Source: Mycobacterium sp. ENV421
GTDB taxonomy: Bacteria > Actinomycetota > Actinomycetes > Mycobacteriales > Mycobacteriaceae
Direction of reading: 5' to 3'
NCBI RefSeq assembly: GCF_002887815.1
Contig: NZ_PDHO01000014.1
Location: 1-64,000, forward strand
DNA length: 64,000 bases
Part shown: in pieces, positions 1 to 7,582 of the stretch
How the letters are laid out: each line of letters opens with the position of its first letter
How positions within the stretch are numbered: position 1 is the first letter of the stretch
Made by a program: the position numbers and the translations under genes
The notes under the pieces: generated by a model
The model's input: the letters and a program-made list of their open reading frames with translations, nothing else
Databases searched by the model: none
What the model was told of the DNA's origin: nothing

Positions 1-37
1 CCGAAAATAGCCTCTGAACAGCAAAAAGCGCCCACTA

Positions 38-63
38 GAACACTAGGAGCGCCACTAGTGTTC
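38..63. repeat. Inverted repeat just upstream of the DUF222/HNH gene
   Basis: GAACACTAG (38-46) and CTAGTGTTC (55-63) are perfect inverted 9-bp arms around an 8-base spacer, ending 5 bases before the ATG at 69. A second copy of CCACTAG lies at 32-38 and 52-58. The position suggests an operator, or an RNA hairpin that would mask the ribosome binding site. The function is inferred from position only. Confidence 0.6.
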
Positions 64-68
64 GAGTC

Positions 69-1430
69 ATGAGCTCGATCGATGCGACGCTGGAGGCGCT
101 CGACGATGCGGTCGCGGCCCTGGCTGGAGTCGATCTCGATGTGCTTGATCCGCCGCAGCGGTTTGTGGTGTTGGAGCGGCTGGAGTCCGCGCGGCGTCGG
201 CAGGTGGCTGTGGCGCATGCGGTGGTCACCCGGTTGGAGCAGTTCGAGGGCTGCCCGCCGGTGCCGATCACACTGGCCGATGTGTTGCGGATCAGCCCGC
301 GCGAGGCGAGACGGCGGATCCGGGATGCCGAGCAGGTGGCGCCTCGCCGGGCGTTGACCGGGGAACCGCTGGCTGCGGTCTTGCCGGAAACGTCGAAGGC
401 CTGGCATTGCGGTGAGTTGGATGGTGAACATCTGCGGGTGATCCAGAAGTTCTTCCGCGAGCTACCCGAGCATGTGCCGCCGATCGAGCGGGCGAAAGCT
501 GAACGCTCCCTGGCAAACAAGGCGCGGGTGCTGCGACCCGATCAGTTGGAGAAGGTCGCCCACCGGCTGGCGCTGCACCTGAATCCCGACGGGACATTCT
601 CTGATGAGGACCGGGCTCGCAAGCGCGGATTCGTGTGGTGCGGTGGGCAGGGTGTCGATGGAATGAGTGTGGGGCGGCTGGTCGCCGACCCGGAGCTACG
701 GTCGCTCGTCGATGCCTGGATGGCGAAGTTCGCCGCACCGGGTATGTGCAACCCCGCCGAGGAAAGTCCTACGACGACTCCGAGCGAGGAGGTCGCTGAA
801 CGGGATGCCCGCAGTTTCGCCCAGCGTCAGCATGATGCGCTCAAGGCGTTGGTGCGCGGACAGCTCGGTGATCCGAAATTCGGTCAGCACAACGGCTTAC
901 CCGTCACGGTGATTGCGACGGCAACGGTGCAGGACCTCCAAACGCAGGCCGGGCACGCGGTCACCGCGAGCGGAACACTGCTGCCGATCCCGGACCTGAT
1001 CCGGATGAGCGCGCACGCCTACCACTACCTGGCACTGTTCGACGGTGTGGATGGCCGCGCGCTGTGGCTGGGCCGCACCAAACGGATTGCCTCGGCTGAT
1101 CAGCGAATCATGTTGCACTCCAAGTACCTCGGCTGTACCCGGCCGGGTTGCGACGCGCCCGGCTATCACAGCGGAGTGCACCACGCGGCGCAAGACTGGA
1201 AGAACGGCGGCACCACCGACGTCGACGACCTCACCTTGGCCTGCCCACCGGATAACCAACTCGTAGAAACCGGTGGCTGGACCACCCGGCAACTCCCCGA
1301 CGGCAGCACCGAATGGATCCCGCCACCCGATCTCCCCATGCTGCGGGGCGGTGTCAACGACTACCACCACCCGGAACGACTACTGGGCGACGACAGTGAC
1401 CCGCCGTCGGATGAAGCAGGTGCGGCCTGA
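69..1430 (+). CDS. DUF222 / HNH endonuclease domain protein (13E12 repeat family)
   Basis: This 453-aa protein has the long helical DUF222 region (about residues 1-320) followed by an HNH-like nuclease region (about 350-410). That region shows paired cysteines in CTRPGC, a histidine-rich HSGVHH stretch, and LTLACPPDNQ, where canonical HNH proteins have a histidine-containing C-terminal motif, so the nuclease may be degenerate. The family is multicopy in mycobacteria (REP13E12 in M. tuberculosis, where some copies serve as integration sites for the phiRv1 prophage). Its physiological role is unknown. The gene stands alone, with an inverted repeat immediately upstream. The ATG at 69 opens the family-typical N-terminus. 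No transposase or attachment site was seen, so it is annotated as a gene and not as a mobile element. Confidence 0.85.
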   Translation: MSSIDATLEALDDAVAALAGVDLDVLDPPQRFVVLERLESARRRQVAVAHAVVTRLEQFEGCPPVPITLADVLRISPREARRRIRDAEQVAPRRALTGEPLAAVLPETSKAWHCGELDGEHLRVIQKFFRELPEHVPPIERAKAERSLANKARVLRPDQLEKVAHRLALHLNPDGTFSDEDRARKRGFVWCGGQGVDGMSVGRLVADPELRSLVDAWMAKFAAPGMCNPAEESPTTTPSEEVAERDARSFAQRQHDALKALVRGQLGDPKFGQHNGLPVTVIATATVQDLQTQAGHAVTASGTLLPIPDLIRMSAHAYHYLALFDGVDGRALWLGRTKRIASADQRIMLHSKYLGCTRPGCDAPGYHSGVHHAAQDWKNGGTTDVDDLTLACPPDNQLVETGGWTTRQLPDGSTEWIPPPDLPMLRGGVNDYHHPERLLGDDSDPPSDEAGAA

Positions 1431-1452
1431 GAATTCGTGGACGCCTCGGCAA

Positions 1453-2274
1453 TCAGCCCGGCTTGGACGCGACGACAAAGTAGCCACGTGGCACGTCTGG
1501 CTCGCCGGCCGGCGTGACCGGCGCGTACCAACGGCCCCAGCGGTTGCCGGGTTCGGCGACATCGGTCACCGTCGCCGACCATCCGGGTACCAACTGCGCG
1601 GGGTCGTCGGTGCCGAACAACCACGGAGCTCCGTTGTCCGCCATGGACTTCAGCAGCTCAGCCATGAACGGAGCGTTCAGCAGCGACTTGCCCACGACGT
1701 CGTAGCAGAGCACTGATCCCGGAGCCGACGCGGCGTCGATGCGCGCGAAGAGCCGATGCACGGCGTGTTCATCGAGGTACTGCAGCAGGCCCTCGATCAG
1801 CCACGCCGTCGGGGTGGTGGCGTCGAAACCCGCCGAGCACAGTGCCGTCGGCCAGTCATCGACGAGGTCCACCCCGATCGGCACACGCGCGCACTGCGGG
1901 GTGTCGTCGGCGAGTAGCGCGTCCTTCGCGGTCATCACCGACGGCTGGTCCAGTTCGAACACTGAGGTGCCCGTCGGCCACCTCAGCCGGTAAGCCCGGG
2001 CATCCATACCAGCTGCCACCAGAACGATCTGCCGGCAGGACGAGGCCGCCTCGAGCAGCGCGTCGTCCCAGAATCGGGTGCGCACCACGATCTGCAGGGT
2101 GGTCCGTTCGCCGGAGGTGGCCAGTGCCGCATCAAGGATCCGGTAGCCGGCCTCACCGGCGAGCTTGTCGGCGAACGGATCGGAGAAGAGCCGATCGCCG
2201 CGCACCGATTCGCGGGCGCGGATCGCGGCCACCAGCAGTCCGGTGCCGGCTACCGCATCTGGTCTGGTGTCCAT
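1453..2274 (-). CDS. Class I SAM-dependent methyltransferase, LCM/PPM2-like family
   Basis: This 273-aa protein belongs to the leucine-carboxyl-methyltransferase-like family (TIGR00027-type) that is strongly expanded in mycobacteria. Recognisable features are the N-terminal TGLLVAAIRARES, the SAM-binding motif I VLVAAGMDARAYRL at about residues 84-97, the acidic FELDQP that follows it, and WLIEGLLQYL at about 157-166. The methyl acceptor is not known for most mycobacterial members. It lies 49 bases downstream of the true end of the AraC-type regulator on the same strand, so the two may be co-transcribed. Function at family level is secure; the substrate is not predictable. Confidence 0.85.
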   Translation of the reverse strand: MDTRPDAVAGTGLLVAAIRARESVRGDRLFSDPFADKLAGEAGYRILDAALATSGERTTLQIVVRTRFWDDALLEAASSCRQIVLVAAGMDARAYRLRWPTGTSVFELDQPSVMTAKDALLADDTPQCARVPIGVDLVDDWPTALCSAGFDATTPTAWLIEGLLQYLDEHAVHRLFARIDAASAPGSVLCYDVVGKSLLNAPFMAELLKSMADNGAPWLFGTDDPAQLVPGWSATVTDVAEPGNRWGRWYAPVTPAGEPDVPRGYFVVASKPG

Positions 2275-2323
2275 CTCTCGATGGTGTCAGCCGTGATGTC
2301 GGCGGGTCTTGTACTTTTGCGCC

Positions 2324-3137
2324 CTAGGTGACGAGGTCCAGATGGCTGGGCAGGCTCGACCGGCGACTCGGGTACTGGCTCGGGGTGATCGCGGTGAAGC
2401 TGCGAAAGTCGCGGACGAAGTGGGCCTGGTCGCAATAGCCGAGGTCGGCGGCGATCTCCGCACCCCGTTGCGTCCCGGGCATCCAGGCGACGCAATGCTG
2501 CCTGCAACCGGCGCACCCGCAGATACGTCTTGGGGCCGAGTCCCACCTCGTGGCGAAAGAGTGCGGACAGCCGCTTCGCCGACAGCGATGTCATTGCGCA
2601 GAGTTCGGCAACACCGATCGACGGATCGGTCTCGACATAGCGGAGTAGGTTGCCGAGCCGTGCGTCTCGCACATCCATCTTGTCCACGAGGAATTGCTCC
2701 AGGATCAAGAATCGCGCAGCGGCCGAGAGTGTTTCGGTGAGCCTCGCGCGCAATGCCCGTGCCGGTGCGCCCCAGAGATCCTCGATGCCGACGCACCGGT
2801 CCTGCAACTCACCCAGCGGGATCGCGAGGAACGGTCGCGCCCCGGCCGGACGGAAGTGCACCGTCATCACGGTGTGCCCCGGGTCGATCTGGGTGACGTA
2901 GGACGTGGCGCCCGCGCCGGTGATGAACGCCGCCGGAACCCGCCCGGCCGGCGCACCTACGGCGGCGAACTCCACCTGGTCGCGGTTGCCGAGTTCGATG
3001 ACGAGGGTGAGCGCGCCCCGGGGCAGGGCGGTGCTGCGATGTCCTACGGCGCCGTCGTGGCACCAGTAGCCGAGGTAGTTGATGTGCTGCGACAGCGGGG
3101 GTCCCGGACGGTACAGGCGCGGGCCCCCCGATTCCAC
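2324..3137 (-). pseudogene. AraC-family transcriptional regulator, frameshifted in the HTH domain
   Basis: The N-terminal sensor and first helix-turn-helix (VAELCAMTSLSAKRLSALFRHEVG region) read normally from ATG 3137. Near 2455-2480, about residue 222, the family-typical second HTH continues in another frame: IAADLGYCDQAHFVRDF, then SFTAITPSQYPSRR, ending at a TAG at 2324-2326. The uncorrected frame runs on with an arginine/proline-rich tail to 2250 and would overlap the methyltransferase start. A one-base insertion or two-base deletion in a G-rich run explains this. The gene is either a recent pseudogene or carries a sequence error; if functional, it would probably regulate the downstream methyltransferase. 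Restored length is about 270 aa. Confidence 0.75.
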
Positions 3138-3161
3138 GCGTCCAGAATAGTTCGATTCGGA

Positions 3162-3188
3162 TGTCGGATTCCGCGCGCGCCATTCGTC
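3162..3188 (+). promoter_or_regulatory. Candidate ECF42-type promoter for the YCII-sigma pair
   Basis: TGTCGG (3162-3167) is followed after 17 bases by CGTC (3185-3188). This resembles the TGTCGA / CGTC-like elements reported for ECF42 sigma factors, and it sits 58 bases before the ATG of the YCII-domain gene. It suggests the downstream sigma factor drives its own operon. The assignment rests on motif resemblance and position only. Confidence 0.5.
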
Positions 3189-3246
3189 GTAGGGATGGAG
3201 AGTGAAACCAGCGGGGTTTCACGGCCGACGTTGGAAGGACATCGCC

Positions 3247-3945
3247 ATGTACTACTTCGCACTGCTGCAGGTCCGTGAGCGCGATCTCACCGCAGAGGAA
3301 GCAGGCCGGGAAATGCAGGCCTACGCCGAGTTCCACGCCCGCGAGTCGGCGGCGATCCGAGAGGGAGATGCGTTGGGTCCGGCCGCCGACGCGGTCCGGA
3401 TCACCGGCGGACCGGATGCGCCGGTCATCACGGACGGTCCGTACGCCGAGGGCGCCGAGGTGGCCGGCGGTTATTACCTGTTCGAGGCCGACAACCTCGA
3501 CGACGCACTGCAGTTGGCCCGGCAGATCCCGGCGGCCCAGTATGGCGCGATCGAGGTGTGGCCGGTGGTGCACTGGAACGCGGTGGGGCGGCCGACGACC
3601 GATTCCGATTGGCTGGCACTGCTTCTCGAACCCGCCGATGAGGTCAATGTTCCTGGCACGCCGGAATGGGATCAGGGGCTGGCCGAGCACGCCGAGTTCG
3701 GGGCCGCGGCGGGATCGCACATCCTCGGCGGGGCGCCGCTGCATCCGCCGTCGACGGCGACGACGGTGCGTGTGCGGGACGGCGAGGTGGTGTTGACCGA
3801 CGGTCCGTACGCGGAGGGCGCCGAAGTCGCCAACGGGTTCTATGTGCTGTCGGCCGCCGACCGTGACGAGGCGACGAAGGTGGCGTCGATGATCCCGGCG
3901 TCGGTCGTCGAGCTGCGCCGGCTGGCGGGAGTGTCTGGGCTGTAG
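3247..3945 (+). CDS. Tandem YCII/DGPF-domain protein
   Basis: This 232-aa protein contains two copies of the YCII-related (DGPF) fold. Each carries the diagnostic motif: VITDGPYAEGAEVAGGYY near residue 60 and VLTDGPYAEGAEVANGFY near residue 180. Start 3247 is chosen over an upstream in-frame ATG (3202) because GGAAGGAC lies directly before it and MYYFALLQ is the usual family N-terminus. The stop codon directly abuts the ATG of the sigma factor gene. DGPF proteins are the conserved partners of ECF42 sigma factors. Their biochemical function is unknown, and a sensing or regulatory role has been proposed. The two-domain form is probably an internal duplication. Confidence 0.85.
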   Translation: MYYFALLQVRERDLTAEEAGREMQAYAEFHARESAAIREGDALGPAADAVRITGGPDAPVITDGPYAEGAEVAGGYYLFEADNLDDALQLARQIPAAQYGAIEVWPVVHWNAVGRPTTDSDWLALLLEPADEVNVPGTPEWDQGLAEHAEFGAAAGSHILGGAPLHPPSTATTVRVRDGEVVLTDGPYAEGAEVANGFYVLSAADRDEATKVASMIPASVVELRRLAGVSGL

Positions 3946-5166
3946 ATGGGTTCGCTGGACAGTGTCTTCCGGCGGGAGTGGGGTCCCGCGGCGGCTGCGC
4001 TTGCGCGGTGGTCGGGTGATCTCGACATCGCCGAGGACGCCGTCCAGGAAGCCTGCGCGGAGGCACTGCGGAGCTGGCCACGCGACGGGTTGCCGGATAA
4101 TCCCGGCGCGTGGCTGGTCACCGTCGGCCGTAATCGGGCCAGGGATCGCCTACGTCGCGAATCCGTGCGCCCGGGAAAGGAATTGCTGGCTGTGCAGGGT
4201 GATGGGCGTGCCGATGACCGCGTGGTGCACGGTGTGCGTGACGACGAGCTCCGGATGATCTTCACCTGCGCGCATCCCGCCCTCGAGCGGTTGTCACAAC
4301 TCGCGCTGACCCTGCGGCTGATATCGGGCCTGACTGTGCCGGAGATCGCTCGCGCGCTTCTGCTCACCGAAACAGCCGTCGGACAACGCATCACCCGCGC
4401 CAAGAGCAAGATCCGGCACGCCAACATCCCGTTGCGAGTGCCCCCGTCCGAGCTGTTGGCCGAACGCACCCCGCACGTGCTGTCATGCATCTATTCGGTG
4501 TTCACCGAGGGGTACTGGTCCACGGCCGGACCGTCCGCGATCCGGGACGAGCTGTGCGACGAAGGTGTCCGGCTGGCCGGCGAATTGTGCCTGCTGATGC
4601 CCGCCGAGCCGGATGCCCGCGCGTTGTATGCCCTTGTTCTGTTGCATGATTCGCGACGGTCGACGCGGGTCGATGCCGACGGTGCGTTGGTGCCGCTCGA
4701 CGAGCAGGACCGGTCCCGGTGGGACCGCGGCCGGATCTCCCGAGGACTCGACGAGTTACGCCGTGCGCAGGGGGCGAGCGGGCCGTACCTTCCGCAGGCG
4801 GTGATCGCCGCCGCGCACGCGACTGCGCCGAATTGGGAGCAGACCGACTGGCAGACCATCTGCCGGGCGTACGACCAGCTCGTGCGGCAGACGGACTCGC
4901 CGGTGGTGCGGGCGAACCGGGCGCTCGCGATAGGCCTGCGCGACGGCCCGGATGCCGGCTTGGCGGCTCTGGAGCAGGTGGCGCACGATCCGCGGCTCGC
5001 CCGATCCGCGCTCGTGCCCACGGTGCGTGCCGACTTGTTGCGCCGAGCGGGCCGACGCGCAGAGGCGGCGCGCTGGTATCGGAACGCGATCGATGTGAAC
5101 GGATCCGAACCGGGCAAGGCGTTTCTGCGCCGTCGAATTGCCGAATGCGGCGGGGCGATCGCATAA
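3946..5166 (+). CDS. ECF42-type RNA polymerase sigma factor with C-terminal extension
   Basis: The 406-aa protein has a sigma-70 region 2 (about 1-75, with DIAEDAVQEACAEAL and NPGAWLVTVGRNRARDRLRR), a region 4 helix-turn-helix (about 108-160, LTVPEIARALLLTETAVGQRI), and a roughly 200-aa DUF6596/TPR-like extension. The extension begins with HVLSCIYSVFTEGYWS (178-192), which corresponds to the YLxFNEGY signature of ECF42. These sigma factors lack a classical anti-sigma factor, and the extension is thought to be needed for activity. The ATG follows the TAG of the YCII gene with no gap, so the two are translationally coupled. The regulon cannot be read from this window beyond the candidate promoter at 3162. 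Confidence 0.9.
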   Translation: MGSLDSVFRREWGPAAAALARWSGDLDIAEDAVQEACAEALRSWPRDGLPDNPGAWLVTVGRNRARDRLRRESVRPGKELLAVQGDGRADDRVVHGVRDDELRMIFTCAHPALERLSQLALTLRLISGLTVPEIARALLLTETAVGQRITRAKSKIRHANIPLRVPPSELLAERTPHVLSCIYSVFTEGYWSTAGPSAIRDELCDEGVRLAGELCLLMPAEPDARALYALVLLHDSRRSTRVDADGALVPLDEQDRSRWDRGRISRGLDELRRAQGASGPYLPQAVIAAAHATAPNWEQTDWQTICRAYDQLVRQTDSPVVRANRALAIGLRDGPDAGLAALEQVAHDPRLARSALVPTVRADLLRRAGRRAEAARWYRNAIDVNGSEPGKAFLRRRIAECGGAIA

Positions 5167-5226
5167 CAAAGAGGTCGGTAAGACAACGGTAAGGAAACGC
5201 GCAGATCGCAAACGGTTATCGCGCCG

Positions 5227-5248
5227 TGTCACAAATGTGACATTTGTG
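5227..5248. promoter_or_regulatory. Nested palindromes upstream of the small membrane protein gene
   Basis: Two overlapping dyads share this site: TGTCACA-AA-TGTGACA (5227-5242) and CACAAATG-TGA-CATTTGTG (5230-5248), both perfect. They lie about 50 bases upstream of the start at 5297 and downstream of the sigma factor gene. The spacing suits a dimeric repressor or a CRP-like regulator, although the 2-base spacer is shorter than the usual CRP site. The binding protein is unknown. Confidence 0.55.
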
Positions 5249-5296
5249 CACCAGTGTTACCGAAGTGAAATCGAGCGCCGCCGGCCTCGGTGAGGG

Positions 5297-5599
5297 ATGG
5301 GAGTGGCCGTGACCTCTATGACTTCTATGACGATGTACGACCAGTCATGGACGGCCCCGACCATGTTGAGCCTGTGGACGGAGCCGCTGACCAAGCGCGG
5401 CAAGGTCGTTCGTCAGGCATCCAAATGGGCCGGTGTCATCGACACGACCGTGACGGTGCTCTGCCCGCCGGTGGTGTCGGTGTGCGCGATCTTCGCCGCC
5501 GTGTTGTGGCCTGCGCAGGACCCGAGCGAGCTGGTCGGCCACGCGGCGACCTCCGCGCCGGTCAACGCCCTGGTGCAGGAGAGCGCACCGGCTCCCTAG
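5297..5599 (+). CDS. Small putative membrane protein, unknown function
   Basis: I do not recognise this 100-aa protein. It has a threonine/methionine-rich N-terminus and one clear hydrophobic segment (about residues 50-71, TTVTVLCPPVVSVCAIFAAVLW), then a short alanine-rich polar tail. ATG 5297 and GTG 5306 are both possible starts. The 3' end overlaps the convergent TetR gene by 38 bases. A nested palindrome lies about 50 bases upstream. A longer plus-strand frame over the same region (5290-5955) is the antisense shadow of the TetR gene. Coding potential is moderately supported by the transmembrane segment and the regulatory site. Confidence 0.5.
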   Translation: MGVAVTSMTSMTMYDQSWTAPTMLSLWTEPLTKRGKVVRQASKWAGVIDTTVTVLCPPVVSVCAIFAAVLWPAQDPSELVGHAATSAPVNALVQESAPAP

Positions 5600-6194
5600 C
5601 CGGCGTGAGCAATGCCGCGCCGACCCAGCGGCGCAGATACTGGCGCAAGTCGTCGCCGTGTCGCGGCGGCCGGCCCGGATCGAGCACGAACGACTGGATG
5701 ATCCGCAGCAGGTGTTCACCGAGCTCGTCGAGATCACTGTCGCTGAAACCCGCTGCGCCCCAATCGACGTCGAAGCGGCGCAGCATCGAACCCGCGAACG
5801 CCAGCGCGACATCGGAAGTGACCTCGGCGCTGAACGTGCTCGAGCGTTCGGGTCCGAGCAGCAGACCCATGTGCTTGTCGTGGGGCAACCATTCCACCGC
5901 CGCGGCGATGCCTTCGGTCACCGCGTCGGCCGGGTCGGTGATGCCGGCCAGGTGATCGGCCAGCCGGTCGAGGAACCCGGTCGCGGCCGCCATGGCCGAC
6001 GCCTGCAACAGCGCGTCGGTGCTGGGGAAGTAGCGGTAGACGGTCTGGCGGGTGACACCCAGCGTGCGCGCGACGTCCGCGATGCTGAGGTCGGCACCGT
6101 GTGAGTCGATGGCCTTGTTGGCTGCCGCCAGGATTCTGGCGACGGCTTCCTCGTCGGTGGCCGGCGCTGCTCCCGACCATCCGTGTGTCCGCAT
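5562..6194 (-). CDS. TetR-family transcriptional regulator
   Basis: This 210-aa protein has an N-terminal TetR helix-turn-helix at about residues 37-58 (LSIADVARTLGVTRQTVYRYF) and a helical ligand-binding domain. It lies 62 bases downstream of the CYP125-like P450 gene on the same strand, so it may be co-transcribed with it. The nearest operator-like site is the 25-bp inverted repeat at 7541-7565 in the P450/acyl-CoA carboxylase intergenic region, which makes it a plausible autoregulated repressor of that divergent pair. The ligand cannot be predicted from sequence. Confidence 0.9.
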   Translation of the reverse strand: MRTHGWSGAAPATDEEAVARILAAANKAIDSHGADLSIADVARTLGVTRQTVYRYFPSTDALLQASAMAAATGFLDRLADHLAGITDPADAVTEGIAAAVEWLPHDKHMGLLLGPERSSTFSAEVTSDVALAFAGSMLRRFDVDWGAAGFSDSDLDELGEHLLRIIQSFVLDPGRPPRHGDDLRQYLRRWVGAALLTPAREPVRSPAPGR

Positions 6195-6256
6195 GTCAGC
6201 CGCCCACTGCGGAGTTCGGATAGCCCGGGTAGCCCATGACCCGGGATGTTATCGCG

Positions 6257-7495
6257 CTACCGGTAGTTGACCGGCAATTGCTTGACGCCGTTGAGCCAGC
6301 CCGACCGCAGCCGCTTCGGGTCGCCGAGCTTGCTGATGTCCGGGATCTGGTTGGCGATCTCGTTGAAGATCAGTTTGATCTCCATGCGCGCGAGGTTGGC
6401 GCCGATGCAGAAGTGCGCGCCGTTGCCGCCGAAACCGAGGTGGGGGTTCGGGTCGCGCAAGATGTTGAACTGGAACGGGTTGTCGAAGACTTCCTCGTCG
6501 TAGTTGGCCGAGCTGTAGAACAGGCCGGCCCGCTGACCTTTGCGGATCGTGACGCCGCCGAGTTCCACGTCGGCGGTGGCGGTGCGCTGGAAACAGTGCA
6601 CCGGGGTGGCCCACCGAACGATCTCGTCGGCCGTCGTCTCCGGCCGTTCACGCTTGAAAAGCTCCCACTGGTCCGGGTTTTCGAAGAAGGCGTTCATGCC
6701 GTGGGTCATCGCGTTGCGGGTGGTCTCGTTTCCGGCCACCGCCAGCAGGATCACGAAGAACGCGAACTCCACCTCGGACAGCGACTCTCCGTCCAAGTCA
6801 GCCTCCACCAGGCGGGTGACGATGTCGTCGGCCGGGCACTGCCTGCGCTGCTCGGCCATCGAGTACGCATAGCCCATCAGCTCGGCGTTGGCCTCGATCG
6901 GATCGACGTCGTTGAAGTCCGGGTCGTCGGTGTTCATGATGCTGTTGGTCCAGTGGAACAGCTTCTGGCGATCGTCTTCCGGAACGCCCAGCAGGTCGGC
7001 GATCGCCAGCAGCGGAAGCTGCATCGCGATGTCGTCGACGAAATCGCCGGTGTCTTTCGCGGCGGCCGCGGCCACGATGTCGCGTGCGGCGTCGGCCAGC
7101 TTCTCCTCCAGCTTGGCCACCGCGCGCGGGGTGAAGAGCCGCGAGACCAGCTTGCGCAGCCGGGTGTGCTCGGGTGCGTCGTGGTTGATCAGCAGGGCTT
7201 TGGTGATCTCCACCTGGTCTGCGGTCATGTCGTCGGCGAAGCGCATGACGACGCCCTTGGCGTTGGTCGACCACAGGTCGCCGTCGCGGGAGATGTCCCG
7301 GATGTCGCGGTGCTTGGTGATCACCCAGTACCCGCCATCGTCGAAGACGGTGCTGCCGAGCGGCTGCTCGTTCCACCAGACCGGCGCGGTCTGGCGCAAC
7401 TGCGCGAATTGCGCGACGGGCATGCCCGCTTCCAGCAGGTCGGGGTCGGTGAAGTCGAAGCCCGCTCCGAACGGACACACGCTGGCGGTGGTCAT
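6257..7495 (-). CDS. Cytochrome P450, CYP125-like (steroid/alkyl-CoA hydroxylase type)
   Basis: The 412-aa P450 shows the I-helix AVAGNETTRN, the ExxR pair in DEIVRWATPV, and the heme loop FGGNGAHFCIGANLAR with Cys363 as ligand. The N-terminus (GFDFTDPDLLEAGMPVAQFAQLR) and the C-terminal RLRSGWLNGVKQLPVNY closely resemble M. tuberculosis CYP125A1, which oxidises the terminal methyl of the cholesterol side chain. It is therefore likely to hydroxylate a steroid or branched alkyl substrate, but it lacks the longer N-terminal leader and does not sit in a cholesterol cluster, so it is probably a paralogue. It is divergent from the acyl-CoA carboxylase gene across a shared operator-like repeat. Confidence 0.9.
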   Translation of the reverse strand: MTTASVCPFGAGFDFTDPDLLEAGMPVAQFAQLRQTAPVWWNEQPLGSTVFDDGGYWVITKHRDIRDISRDGDLWSTNAKGVVMRFADDMTADQVEITKALLINHDAPEHTRLRKLVSRLFTPRAVAKLEEKLADAARDIVAAAAAKDTGDFVDDIAMQLPLLAIADLLGVPEDDRQKLFHWTNSIMNTDDPDFNDVDPIEANAELMGYAYSMAEQRRQCPADDIVTRLVEADLDGESLSEVEFAFFVILLAVAGNETTRNAMTHGMNAFFENPDQWELFKRERPETTADEIVRWATPVHCFQRTATADVELGGVTIRKGQRAGLFYSSANYDEEVFDNPFQFNILRDPNPHLGFGGNGAHFCIGANLARMEIKLIFNEIANQIPDISKLGDPKRLRSGWLNGVKQLPVNYR

Positions 7496-7540
7496 GGTCT
7501 ACCTCGCTGTGGTTGTGATGGAGCGCACCTTTGGAACGAC

Positions 7541-7565
7541 CATACACTGCAACGCTGAGTGTATG
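7541..7565. promoter_or_regulatory. Operator-like inverted repeat between the divergent P450 and carboxylase genes
   Basis: CATACACT (7541-7548) and AGTGTATG (7558-7565) form a perfect 8-bp inverted repeat with a 9-base spacer. It lies where the -35 region of the carboxylase promoter should be (its -10-like TAGGTT is at 7571-7576) and 46 bases upstream of the P450 ATG. Size and symmetry fit a TetR-family operator controlling both genes. Confidence 0.65.
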
Positions 7566-7570
7566 CCCGT

Positions 7571-7576
7571 TAGGTT
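7571..7576 (+). promoter_or_regulatory. -10 hexamer of a probable leaderless promoter (carboxylase gene)
   Basis: TAGGTT ends 6 bases before the ATG at 7583 and no ribosome binding site is present. This is the geometry of leaderless mycobacterial transcripts, in which transcription starts at the start codon. Confidence 0.5.
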
Positions 7577-7582
7577 CGATCG

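Noticed and set aside
69..1430. 13E12 gene called as an insertion sequence
   Set aside because: There is no transposase and no flanking repeats. The inverted repeat at 38-63 lies on one side only.
5290..5955. Long plus-strand open frame (221 codons) overlapping the TetR gene
   Set aside because: It reads as arginine/proline-rich noise and lies antisense to a clear TetR protein with an HTH motif. Only the first part (5297-5599), in a different frame, shows a plausible membrane segment.
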